From: Clavelina lepadiformis
Lineage: Eukaryota > Chordata > Ascidiacea > Aplousobranchia > Clavelinidae
NCBI RefSeq assembly: GCF_947623445.1
Contig: NC_135240.1
Span: 10,602,001-10,666,000, forward strand
Length of the DNA: 64,000 bases
Direction: 5' to 3'
Shown: in pieces, positions 1-11,974 of the stretch
Position numbering within the stretch: position 1 is the first letter of the stretch
Layout: each line of letters begins with the position of its first letter
The notes under the pieces: model-generated
Database searches by the model: none
Seen by the model: only the letters and a program-made list of their open reading frames with translations
What the model was told of the DNA's origin: nothing
Program-made: the position numbers and the translations under genes

Positions 1-3000
1 CTTAAACAAGCTAAACAAAGTAATTGCATTTAGACTAAACTCAATTGGAAATGATGAAGAACTGATGATACATACACGCTGACAAGCTGAACATGCTTTG
101 TCTGCTTGCTTCCGTGCCGCCAACAAAAATCTATTCTAGGCTTAAATGGAAAAATCGTAGTCACGTCCCATACATATCGTCTCAATGCAAAGGTAAATAA
201 GAGTATGGAGATAAATGTGCTTGTTAAACATTTTATTTCAAATTATATGCTATTTAACCCGGTGTATAAATATCTTTTGAAATATATCCTATACTTCTCC
301 ATAGATATTGAGTATCATAATTTGCTACATATAAAAATGCACTTTACCATAGCAGATTTTTTTCGTACAAAGGCTCCGCTACATAATCCGTAACCAAGCA
401 GAGAAAAGTGGTTAAAAGAAAGTTACAAAAAAGATAGCTTCATGAAAATATACACAAACATAAAGCAGGAATTAATGTGTAAACGTGCGAAAGGGCTTTT
501 TAACTTGTTTCCTTTATGAAATAAAACAGTTTTTGTGCTGTACATCACAATTTCATGAAAATCATTTTTTCTGAGGTGAGTGAGTTTGATGCGATGAAAC
601 TTAAAAAATATTGTATGTAGAGACTTGAAATTTGATAAACGGTTAGAAGAACCGTAATTACTACCTGTGAAACTCTACCAAATTGGGCTGAAATTTAACA
701 CTAAAATAGTAATTTTTTGGCAAAATTCAAAAACTGGGCACTTCCATACACTCTGGACTGCAGAGTATGGCAATTTTTACCCAGATCTCGAGTGTGCAGA
801 AGCAAAATTCTGGTGTACAAGGAAGCTGCTGGTGTGCACTGCGACTCGTGGCCCAAGGCTGCCCGGCGTTTGTGCAGACAAGAGGTCCTTAATTTTAGAA
901 AGCGGGGAAAAAAATTAGTATTTCCAGTTTTTTTCGGAGACATTGATTTGGCCTGAGTGCAATGACACTTGCTCCTGCATAGTGGATCTGGTGGACAGTT
1001 CTAAATTTGAGCAATACTATATAAAAAATCAAAACAACAAAATAAAAATGTGTGACAGTCGGAACTTGCACAAAGGCTAGCTCAGTAACCGGGGTTCAAG
1101 TGATGAGGGATCATTGCTGGGTTTAATTCATGCGAAGACCTTCATCCTCCATCCGAGGATAAAGACTATCAAACCATACCACAGGCCCATTTTTCTTAGA
1201 GCAAAGTTTTGACATAAGAGGAAACATTGCAATAAAGTTAAAAAGTTATGAATTGGATATTTATGGCTGTAACTTTTAGCCTAATTTTTCACAGGTGTAA
1301 CCCCAGACTGCAGAGTTTGGCATAAGATTGGCTGCACTTAAGGTGTGTTATTTTGTACTTAATGACTTAAACAGAACTTTTGTGCACTCAATTATCAATT
1401 GATTTAAACATTGTAAGTAAGCATCCAGCATGCACACAACAAGTACTTTTTGATAAAGCACTTTGATAAAATGATGGTATTGGACATTTCTAATCGGATT
1501 AAGAAAATTATACATCAGTCTGTTTATTTATTAACTTGTAAATTTTCAACACTCCTTACACAACTATTTCGGATATTTAGTGCAATTACTGCAGATCACT
1601 TTTACATATTTTCAACATAAAAGACTGGAACCAGTTATTAGATTGAAATGTTACCACCAGCACCACTCAAGTCTTCAGCTTCGGACCAAGAGGAGTTACC
1701 TTTCAGCACTACCATCTATTGGACAGCATTGGCATCTTTTTCCGTTCATCCTTGTCCATGTACCAGAGAAGTTTCCATCTTGCAACAAGCAGTATTGTCA
1801 TCACATCTTCCAAAGATAAATTATCATTCGTGCATTCTTGCTGTACAACTCGGGCTAATCAACAACGCCCTTCCTTAGAGCTATGGCCACCAGAAACCGG
1901 GCTCTTGCCCGGGATGAGGTTTCTTTTACGGTGGATTTCTTTTCCCATCCATTGCTGTACAGCATTTAAGCAATTTTCATTCATCAGTTGCTTGAACACA
2001 CCACCTGCTCGTCTGCTTAATTTTCGCTTTTTCATCTTATGTTTTACGAATTTAACTAGTTATTGGTTTAGTGGCTGTGCTAGTTGTTACCAGCAAATAT
2101 CAACATTATTTCTTTTGAGCACGTTTTAAGCCTTTTCAGCTTTGTCACTTTTTTCTGTTTATTGGCGCATGTTAGTAACAACTGGCCTGATTTTTGTCCC
2201 CACTGCGCTTCTGACGAAAAATAAATGATTGATTGATTGAATAAATCAAACTGTGTACCGTACATGCTGGGTAATTGCGAACCTAAGTGCGAGCTTCCAT
2301 TGCGTCTGAGCATTTTTGGGTAGCGGCAGCGGGTTATAGAATTACCATATAGGTTACCGCCCACTTTCAGGCTTGTGCTTGGGCAGTTGGGTATACACTT
2401 CTACGATTTCACATCTTCAAGGTTCTTCACGGCATTCAGGCATCTATTTAGGTTTACACCGAATACGGTACTGCAAACCACCATACCAATCTGCCAGTAA
2501 GTTATTTTTAACTGTTAACTATACCAGTAAGACTGTAGGAATAAGACAGTAGGGTTGTTACTACAAAACATTTTTCGCCATAGCTAGCGAAATCAACGAA
2601 CATAGCTTTTTCGTAAGCCTAGCTGGCACTTCGATTTCACATCCCATTTCCTTTCACAAACAAATTCAATAATCAAACATTTTTTAAACTTTTTCTGTGT
2701 ATGTTGCCCACATTAAACATTTTATGAAAAGTTAAATTGGAATGTCGCAGCACAGAAGGCCTACTAACAAAGATTAGAGAAAATGGAATAAAGGATCAAG
2801 ATATTCCGTAAAATGGTAACTCCTTACTTTCCGACATTCCGTCAATTTCTGTTGCCCGTTGGAGAGTCTTTGGAGTTTGGACCTTTGCACGAGTCGCTGG
2901 TGATTTCTCACTGCTGGGGCACTAATAACCGACCTTGTCCATGTGAATTTCATCAACCATGCGTTTTATTTTCTATTATAGAACAACAGGCCAACAGGCT

Positions 3001-5719
3001 TATCATTTAATTTCGCCATTATCTTTGGGAGTAAAAACTAGCGTACTAGCGTTGATGAACAGTGACAAGAAAACAATACGTTCACAAAAAATTAATAAGC
3101 TGGAAAAAATGGCAAAAGCCAGGAGGATTTAAACTTGCAAGGTCTAATTAATTAACTAAAAAACGTGTTGTTTTTTTATGGGAACATGCTTCTTTGAAGC
3201 TGTTAATTGCTCCCTTTCACAAATAAGTTACATGCCAATCAATGTAGGCTCCTGTAGCCTAGGCCCAATTCTTTAAAGCAGCATAACCTATCTCGTCGTT
3301 CCCATAAACAATTTATTTAACAATTTTAACAATTATTATTAATTTATTTATAAACAATAGACTGCGTAGAGAATCAGCGAATCTGAAAGCGCATTCATGT
3401 CGGAACGCTGTGCTTAAGGGTGCTAACTCATTAACCTCGCCTGAAATAAAAACCGAGCTTTGTTGGGTGACCAGTGTCGCAGTCTGCAATGTAAGATGAG
3501 GACAAATAGCATTAGGTCGGCCTATCGGCCTATCTGATTCCACGTGATATTGATTGTCGAAGTTTGTCGGGTGTTTATCTCGAAACGGCACGTTATTTGC
3601 AGAACTTAGAATGGCAAAGGATTTTGCTTGTTTTATGGAAACCTCATATAATTATTTGAGACATAAATGTTGTGCCATAGTGTTAAAATTTTCATCAAGC
3701 ATTTCCTTCTTAAAAAAAATTGATTTTTAAACAGTAGCCTACAATATAGGCCTAGTCATACGAAATACAAATAGAGGTAAAACCTATGAAAAGATCCCAC
3801 TGAAGATGTCAATTCACAACATACAGCTTGGCTGTAGCGTATCTTTGACATAAAATTCCACAAGATAGCTAAAAAAGCTATGCGTAAAAAGTTAATTAGC
3901 AAACGTTTGCAAATGAAAATTAAGCTACTAAGTCTGTATATAGTTTACTTTGAAAAATCTTGAAGAAGTATGCTTCCAAAATTGATTATACGTATACGCA
4001 GGCATTTTCTAGGATGTTATTAAGTTATTCCACTCCTCTCGCGTCAAGTTGGCAAGGAAACGATCTATTTCAAAGTTATTCATTTTAAAAAATTTTCTGG
4101 GCAAAATTGCATACACGCAAGATAAAAGGCTAGGCTATACTGGTTATAAACTTGTGTGACTGCGAAATTTATGTAATTTATTTACCGTACTAAGCATAGC
4201 CTATACTAAGCTGTTTTATAAAAAAAAAAGCTATAGCCTACTCCCACTATTTTTGTTAAAAAAAGCACTTCGTTGTTCAAGCTCTTACTGCAGCATTACA
4301 CGGTGAGAGGGAAAGGGAGCATACGTTTGGCAGTTCTGCGTCCCAAACGCTTTTATAACTCGGAGAAGTTCCCTTACTGGTTTAGGAAGGCAGATACGAG
4401 CCTATACCCAGGATGTCTAGTCACAATAAGATTCGGTTACTCTGATGCTTGTAAGTTATTAGTATTTTGCTTCGTCACTTGATAAACTGTACAAAATATC
4501 CCTAGTAAAGTAACCCATCTCATACACCAATATTTTTTGTTACAAATTATTTATATATGAATGTAAGGCCAAGCAATCTCTTTTTCTCTATTTCTTTTTT
4601 TACTTGCTTTTTGTTGAGTGTCTCATGGAGACGATGTTGCCATCTCCGTAACAACCTTTCAAGTTTCTCTGTAACATTACTGGGGTATCTCGTACCCAGG
4701 TTTCCTACGGCGTTAGGTTCGGGAGCATGACCATTTGAACACAAGAAAATAGGTATTTTAATTTCTGCGTTTCTCGTTTCACTTACAAAATGTCCTAGAT
4801 ATGGTCTAATGTGTTGACCAAGAAACTTTATATTTTTGATACTACTTGTCTGAGGGGAAACGAAAACGTTTGTAGCCTACATTTATGATTAGTAGAGTTT
4901 TTGTTCAAATATGTGTTAGGCTAAATACATAAGTTATTTTTAAGTCAAAAATCGCCGTTTTATGCCAGCATGTGTGGCAATACCTTGCATTTATTGTATT
5001 TTGAAGCATTTGCTGATTAGTTACAGCAAGAAAAAGCACAATTTTTGTCACCTTTACTGTTTATTGTTTATTTAGTTGTTATGTGTTGAATTAATTTCGA
5101 TGCGAAAGCTTTTTTGTACAGTAGATTATTAATTATCAATGAGAGTTTATTTTTAGTAAAGCTTGTACAAATAAGAAAATTTCGGTGACTGCTGTCATCA
5201 CACAATCTTTCAGTTTTTACTGTTTAACAAACAAAGATATTCGCGTATCAAATGTGAATGGGTCCAAAGTTCAACTTAACTTATTCACTGGATACACTGC
5301 CGTTTTGACTATAATTTTGCCCCAAAAAGTATTACAAAATCACCGAGATTATCTGTTGCTGCGGCGAGTACACAGACCTGACTTTATAATTCTAAACAAA
5401 TGGATACTTATAACAATAACACATAACAAAAGCTGTATGTCACAGCAGTGCAACAATTTACGGCGGGCAAGGTGTGATAAAATATCCAAAAAACGTTTTT
5501 CATTGTTAACATGAAAATGTGAAAAAACCTGTAAAGTACCACCGTGAAAAATTTATACGGTAACAAAAACAAACAACATTTCTTTACTTATAAGCGTAGT
5601 TCACCTTGTGTGAACGTTCTCAAAGAACAAAAAATATCAAAAATAGATTTATGAAAAGTTACATGTACTGAAAATTAACAGTCAAAAGTTTTCAAGTCTT
5701 ACAAAAGGACTTTTTAGTA
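1..5719. other. Intergenic DNA without a supported gene
   Basis: I see no coding exon with family resemblance, conserved splice structure or a plausible start here. The longest open frames (for example 5185-5514 plus and 1719-2129 plus) have no recognisable domain and unremarkable composition. A weak tRNA-like stretch around 1075-1130 has a GCTCAGT and a GGTTCAAGT core and could be a decayed tRNA-derived SINE, but it does not fold convincingly. A dispersed repeat copy occupies about 4505-5062 and is listed separately. Confidence 0.6.
4505..5062 (+). repeat. Dispersed repeat, copy 1
   Basis: This stretch aligns by eye with 47458-47742. Shared blocks include TATATGAATGT followed by a CCAA element, GCCAG after an ATGCCAGC-like block, and a run around TTGAAGCA-TTGCTGAT-AGCAAGAAAAA-CACAA-TTTTT. 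The blocks keep the same order and orientation, with a larger spacer in this copy. No coding capacity is apparent. The family is unknown; a non-autonomous element or SINE-like repeat is possible. The ends are not defined. Confidence 0.5.
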
Positions 5720-8700
5720 TCAGAAATGCGTTTCGTCAAGATGTCGTCGAGATAACAAGTACATGTGCATCGGATCATCTTTTCCTTTCATCTTCACCGG
5801 TCCACGATGTTCAAACTCGAAATGTGGGCTGTAACAATCTGGTGCTTGCAAAGATCTTCAAAGCAAAAGGTTTAACCGTTTTATAGTGGGAACGTTAGTT
5901 GCAAGTGAGTCACAAAACAATAAGCGAATTGATAACTTACTTGTAAGTGTATTCAGATACGTTAATTTTTCCTGGCACACCGGTAGTTTCGCAACGAGAG
6001 GAAATATTTACCGTGTTTCCAAATAAACAATAGCGAGGAGTTCTTTGACCAATCACGCCTGTAACAACCTCTCCGGAATGAATCCCGATGGTTACCTTAA
6101 CGGCAGCAGATTACAAAAATCATTTAAAACAAAAACGCTTTCATACCAAAAAAATAATAAAGTAAAAAAATATCCAGGCGTATTGACCAGAAGTTGAGAC
6201 GAATTAAACAGAAATTTTTGTATTAAGCTTTACACAGTCAGTACCTGAATAGGTTCCCCTCCCATTAGTAATCGTTCCGATAGCTCCATCATCTCTAGCG
6301 CCATCTGGCAGATATGGCGAGCGTTGTCATTGCATGGTTCAGGTAAGCCACTCACTGCCATATACTTGTCACCAACGGTTTCCACCTGTACGGAGACAAG
6401 TATGGATAAAGTATGATTCAAAAAAGAGCTCTAAACTGAATTAAAGAACTAGCTCAAAAATTAAAGTGAAAGTTGTTTTAGTCAACACACCTTGTAAATA
6501 TACGGGTTTCTTTTCGGATCAGTTAAACTGTCAAATGTTGTATAGAGATCGTTCAAGAGTTGCACAATTTTCATAGCACCGTCAGATGTTGAATGTTGTG
6601 CACAAAACTTAATAATAAAAAACCGATTAATTTAGTTTTCCTTTGTAACTTTTCAAAGATTTTGAAAGCCATCACTTAAACATAATTAGGCTACCTTGCT
6701 GAATCCAACCAAACCACTGAAAAGTATGGTAACGACATTAAACCGCATAGGTGCAACCTTGCGTTTATGACGTAATTCATTTGCTACCCAGTGAGGAAGA
6801 ACAGCGTAGAGAAGTCTGAAGAAATAAATAAAATACGATCCAACCCTAATAAATTTAATAATGAGACGGAAATCACATGAAATATACCATGAAACTGTAT
6901 TGGTCAACTGCAAATATATAATTATAAGGTTTCTCCAAGATCAATTAAAAACGAGGATTTCATTTTGTCACAGACTTGTCTGTCATTTTCTTTTCTCGTT
7001 CTCTCGCAAGCAAAGTGTGTTGTAGTTTGTCTGTTAAAATTTCGAGATTTTGTGCAAGCTTGTAATCTTCCTCAAATTGCTCTCCAACCAATAACAGGTC
7101 ACGAGTTGCGTCATGCAGAGGAATGTCACTCAAGCGGAGCCCTCGCATTGTTAGGTCAACCAGGTTCATAACACTGAAATTAAGCAGGCAAAATAACATA
7201 GAATATTTACGAATGCAACACCCAAAGCTTGTTGTGAACAAAAATCTCGCCTTGGAGAACAGAGGAAAAGCATTTGCTTGCATTCCGGGACATAAATCAT
7301 TTGCCCCTTTAAACGGAGGCAAGATAAATCTTCTTCAGATTTCGAAAGTTTCTTCTGAGTTTCCACTGTCAAATGTCCATGCTTTCCGTCAACATGCTTG
7401 CTCGCTTCATTTGGATTGCTTACCGCATTGTTTGCTTGAGGTTGTAAATTGTGTTCGTTACGAACAACACCTGATCAAGCAACTTGACCAGCTTAGTTTA
7501 GCTATAATCATCATTCCAGACAGCAAATACAGTAATGTCTATAAAGTTGATCAAACGAAAGAGAGGTCGAATGTTTTACCTAGTCTTGTACGAAGAACGA
7601 AGACTTGATTGATCTGAGCTTGAATCGTGTCAAACGTAAACGGTATTCGAGGCCGAACAAGTTCAAATAAATCAGTTATATTGACATTTGTTTCTTCTAA
7701 CAAGCTATCATTCAAGATGTCGCCTTCGCTAGAGCTATAACCTTCTTCAGATGTTGCGATGAAACAGTCTGAATCTGAATAAAAACTTTAACAAACATCA
7801 GATCTTATTTTGGTTGTATTAATAAGGACTCAGGAATGCATGAGCAGGCCTGTATTGTGATAAAATATATCAGAGAAAAAAAAGTGTTGAACACAATAAC
7901 CATTATAGGTTGAACTTAAGCTGAATTCACTGCTTACCGGAGGCATCGTCATATTTTTGTGCCATCTCCAGGGCTGGACGCAGCGCTGGAATAACTCGGG
8001 CGATAGAAGTGCCAGCTTGTCGAATAATCATGTCCTTGTCAAACATCATGTGGAAAGGTAGCGCCTAATCAAATTGAAAAAGTTTCAACTGTTGTAAACT
8101 GCAACATTGTTATGCTTCAGTAAGGGGAAGTGAGACAAGATGGAACGCTTAATTATATGATCGCATAAAATTCTGCAACCAATTGATGATCTCAGTGCCT
8201 AAATTCCGTTAAGGTGCTATTACAAGCTTGCGAGAACTAGCGTACAGGTCTACAATTTACGGTATACAACACTTATAGGCTCAGTACCGTATCGTTTTTT
8301 TTTGCCATAAACGACATACGATACGACCTGTTCTGTTTTGCCTCACACCAGCGTAACTAAAGAAAAATTTCTCAGAGTTTTTATGTAGCCTATTGATCTG
8401 ACTTGGCAAAAGGCTTCAAGTTAGGGTCCGATGACATTTATATTTTCTGTAACTCTTAGAAACAAAAATGGTTCAAGTCATTGATAGTATACTTAGTTAG
8501 ATATTAGGTAGTTCTTGAAAGAAATTTTTATAAGAAACCTCTCAAAAAACTTTTAACCTTTCTCATTTCGAAACGCAAAAAGCGAAACGATCCCGTTCTC
8601 AACTAAAGTTTTAGAGTAATAATACTTACAAACTTTGTGATGGGTCGATAAATTCATAGTTAAAATAAACGCGTCATCTCTTTTTACCACGTGTATTGCT

Positions 8701-10300
8701 TTAAACATATGCATCTTTATCTAATTGGTACCTTGCAAAATGTACTAGGCCCAACTGCTGGTCCAACGTGCCCCAAAAATTCTTCCATTGCTTCGAGATT
8801 TTTCTCTTCTTTACCCAATGGTTTTCCTGAAAGAGCTCGGATTTCAAATTGAATGTGATCACATGTTTCATCCTTTCTTTTTATAACCTGCATATGGGTA
8901 AGAAAATAGTTTGCGACTACTATCGTAAAAGAGAAACTTTGCTTGGGTCAACTGCAAACAATGTTTCAATTTATTCCCAATTAAAAGACAGGCTTATGGC
9001 GCGGGTGTGAATTTGGACGAGGACTTCCTTACAAGTGTTTCACCATATTTTTAAATCTATCTGTATCACCTTTATTTCAGTTTCAGTTTCGTGGATATGT
9101 TTTGTGACCGCCTTTACAATTCCGATGACGATGTCTTCCAGACCGCTGCGTTCTGAGTAATAATGCAAAATTAATGAACTGTTATCATCCCCGTCTGTAC
9201 AACGAAAACTCGGCGCTCTCATTCCTGGATAGACCGAGCTTAGATGATCGTGTAAAGCATCCAGGTTCTGAACAAAACAAACAAATGCATTCCATGAACT
9301 AGTTCTCAATCTAATTTAAAGCAGTGAAAGACTTATTATTCCTCCTTGTATCGATAATGTAGTCTACAAAGTTTTAAAACTAAAATGAACGCTCTCTTTT
9401 GGCTACACACTGTTTAGGTCTTTTATAAGCTCACCTCTAAAAATTCTTGCACGCTATACCCGAGTGCTCTCATAATGACATCATATCCTGCTTCTTGACA
9501 AAACTGGAAAAAGAAGTTTCCAAAAAGCTCCAGAATTTTTCCTGCATCGATTTCTAGATGAGAAATACATAATGCTGGAAAGTAAACTTGATTTTAATGC
9601 AGCAGAGTTTTTAGAAAAGCACCAATTTTATATCCTGCGCGGTTGCATGGTATTTCAGCAGAAGACAGCAACAAATATAAGCCTGTACTGTCAAATCGGA
9701 ACAAGGACGATAGACAAGGCTGATAAATTGATTAAAGTTGTGTTATTTCACACTAAAAGTAGACTACAACTTGATGGGTGATGTACCCAAAACCTTTGAG
9801 GCAGCTTTAACAAGATCAAAAGTACAAACATCATCGTAAATTATGCGCTGGATAAATTGCCCTTGTAGTTGTAGGTCCGCTTCCTTCCTGTGACGGAAAA
9901 GTTGTTTGGCAAATTTAAACATGACTTTATAACAGATTAAATTGAGAAAATAGCTTGGTCTTTTAGTAAGTTAGCAAAAAAATTCTATGACACTTATGTT
10001 TACATTTGAGGAATAGGTTACTATTTTCCCATGTATTTAGATACGGCCAGTACAATTATTCGATATTTGAACATTAGCAAATAAAACGTCAGTCGATACA
10101 AGAAATTCTGTGAGTGAAATCCAACATCTTACTTTATTTTGTCCCAAACTTCAACGCCAAAGTTGCGAAGAACAAGCTGCTCCAAAGCGTAATTTACAAA
10201 TCCATACTGTGTAGTTACAAAAAAAAACAAACAAAACAAACGATCATGTTACCTTCATTTATCTGAAATCGATACTAAAATGAACGTCATTACCTACCAT
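5720..10300 (-). CDS. GUCY1B1: Soluble guanylate cyclase beta-1 subunit (NO receptor)
   Basis: Haem-binding subunit of the cytosolic nitric-oxide receptor that makes cGMP from GTP as a heterodimer with an alpha subunit. Fifteen coding exons on the minus strand: 10300-10298, 10206-10133, 9887-9787, 9553-9435, 9267-9070, 8887-8732, 8064-7938, 7774-7580, 7434-7251, 7173-6976, 6815-6695, 6607-6491, 6385-6245, 6095-5941, 5855-5720. They sum to 2025 nt, giving 674 residues (human about 619). The protein begins [18 protein letters not shown]. The H-NOX domain covers about residues 1-185, with the proximal haem ligand at His105 and the YxSxR haem-propionate motif at Tyr135/Ser137/Arg139, the same numbers as in vertebrates. 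A PAS-like region, a helical coiled coil ending in ELRHKRK, and the cyclase domain ([18 protein letters not shown], from about residue 532) follow. The acidic/serine-rich linker in exons 8-9 accounts for the extra length. The first exon contributes only the ATG. The intron after exon 9 starts with GC. No alpha subunit is in the window. Confidence 0.95.
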
Positions 10301-11974
10301 GTTTTCCGCACCGTCGGTTTAAACTTGTTGCAGTAAGAATTTGACTGATCACTTTCTTGTCTTCGAGACTAGTTATATACTTCTGGTATCTCAAAACTTC
10401 AAAATACAGAAAACAACGCTGTCTACACCTCATATATTAGCTCATCTTAAATGTTACGTGCTAGTAGAAGGTAGTGTATATGAAACAATAAACAATAAAT
10501 TTGCAAAGATTAATAAGTGTAGCTTTTATCTTTTTGTCTTGCTTGCATTGTGTTCAATTATGTATAACTTTTCAAGCTAAATGTTATTTTTCGTGCCAAG
10601 TTGGGCAGTGCTTACTGCTGTCTTTATCAGACTATACCTTAATATACTTCAGTCATACGTTTGCGGATATCATAAAAGGATATCCCGATGTCAATTTGTT
10701 TGTATTATGACGTCAGGTCATTACATATCTCATACGTGCGTCACACAAATGAAATCAAAATTAAATATGCAGCAGAAGCTCGCTCGAAGTTAAAAGGATG
10801 GATAAAATTACTTAGAGTTTTACCGAAATAAAAATAGAACTGAAGGGACAAAAGATGCTTCTTTATCAGTCAATTAAATGGCATTTTTGTTAGTCCTTTG
10901 TGATAACAAAACTATAATTTCTTCGATTTGAAATCAGTATACCATACAGTGTGCCAGTCGCATAAAGAAAGAACTTTACTAATATTGAACTCTTTATACG
11001 TTTTAGTCAACTGTAGTACGCTCGGTCTTACCTAGACTACTGGCTTTTCATAGAGCAGCCTGTCGTAACTTTTCTGTGGTCTATTATAATATAGTGTTTT
11101 TCAAAGTTGAAGATGCTAATGAGCCCTTTAGAGTCCCAAAGATTGTTTTGCGGAGCCCCAGCAATTTAGTACATGGGAAAACTGTTAACAATTTTCAAGG
11201 TTTCTATCCTTTTAGAATTCAGATTTAGTTTTGATCTGTAATTAAGGGAATTACCCGAAACAAGCAAAGCTGAGTTTACAAGTTTTCACTGTAGCTTATT
11301 ATTTAAAATACAACACATTAGCTTTACCTTACTCTCAGGATAAACAGTACAGTTATCTGCTCAACACTCTTCATAAAATTATAGGGGACTATAGCTCGGT
11401 TTTCAGACGAGATTCTAACGCTTTTCAAGATGCGTTTCGTCCGTAATGTTATTCTTTGTTTTTGCTGCAATCTTGTTAAACACGACCTGACTCAAACGGA
11501 AGACCGCGATTTCAGGTCTTGAAATTTCTGCGTTTACTGTAAAAACCACTCTGGCAAATGAAATTGCGCCAAAACAAGGAATCTGTACGCACATCGATTG
11601 AATTGATTTTTTCAGAATGCGGTATCGCCTTAATTATCCTTTATATTCCCCGACTGACCCTCTTCGCTTAAGCTCTATTACATGAAGGTATATTACTGCA
11701 GCTAGCTCCACTGCCAATGTTAGAACCACATAACGCATTTTATTACATATTGGCTTTGTTTGCAAAATTTACTATGATTGTAACAATGCGTTTTTAACTA
11801 AAGGCCTAACTAAACGGTCGGGCATACAAAATCTAACTGCAATCAAAGACCACTAGATGACTAGAACATTGATTCAGAACAAAGAATGATGAACTTCACC
11901 GAACCGTTTTCACAGCGCGGTTGTTAACTTCCCTACGGGGGGAGGTATATACATTTACTTTAGGCTGGACTCAT
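10301..11974. other. Intergenic DNA between GUCY1B1 and MSL3-like gene
   Basis: This is the upstream side of the guanylate cyclase gene and the downstream side of the MSL3-like gene. I see no further exon. A candidate polyadenylation signal for the MSL3-like gene lies within it on the minus strand (listed separately). The rest is AT-rich unique-looking sequence. Confidence 0.6.
11739..11744 (-). terminator. Candidate polyadenylation signal for MSL3-like gene
   Basis: AATAAA on the minus strand about 230 bp beyond the distal stop codon of the MSL3-like gene model. Position and orientation fit; no transcript evidence is available. Confidence 0.35.

Noticed and set aside
1075-1130. tRNA-like boxes (GCTCAGT, GGTTCAAGT)
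   Set aside because: No acceptor stem or anticodon arm could be drawn and box spacing is too short for a functional tRNA; at most a decayed SINE.
5185-5514. 109-codon plus-strand open frame near the end of GUCY1B1
   Set aside because: No ATG start, no domain and low-information composition; it overlaps nothing conserved.
7123-7608. 161-codon plus-strand open frame
   Set aside because: It is antisense to exons 8-10 of the guanylate cyclase beta gene, whose minus-strand exons are conserved and phase-consistent.
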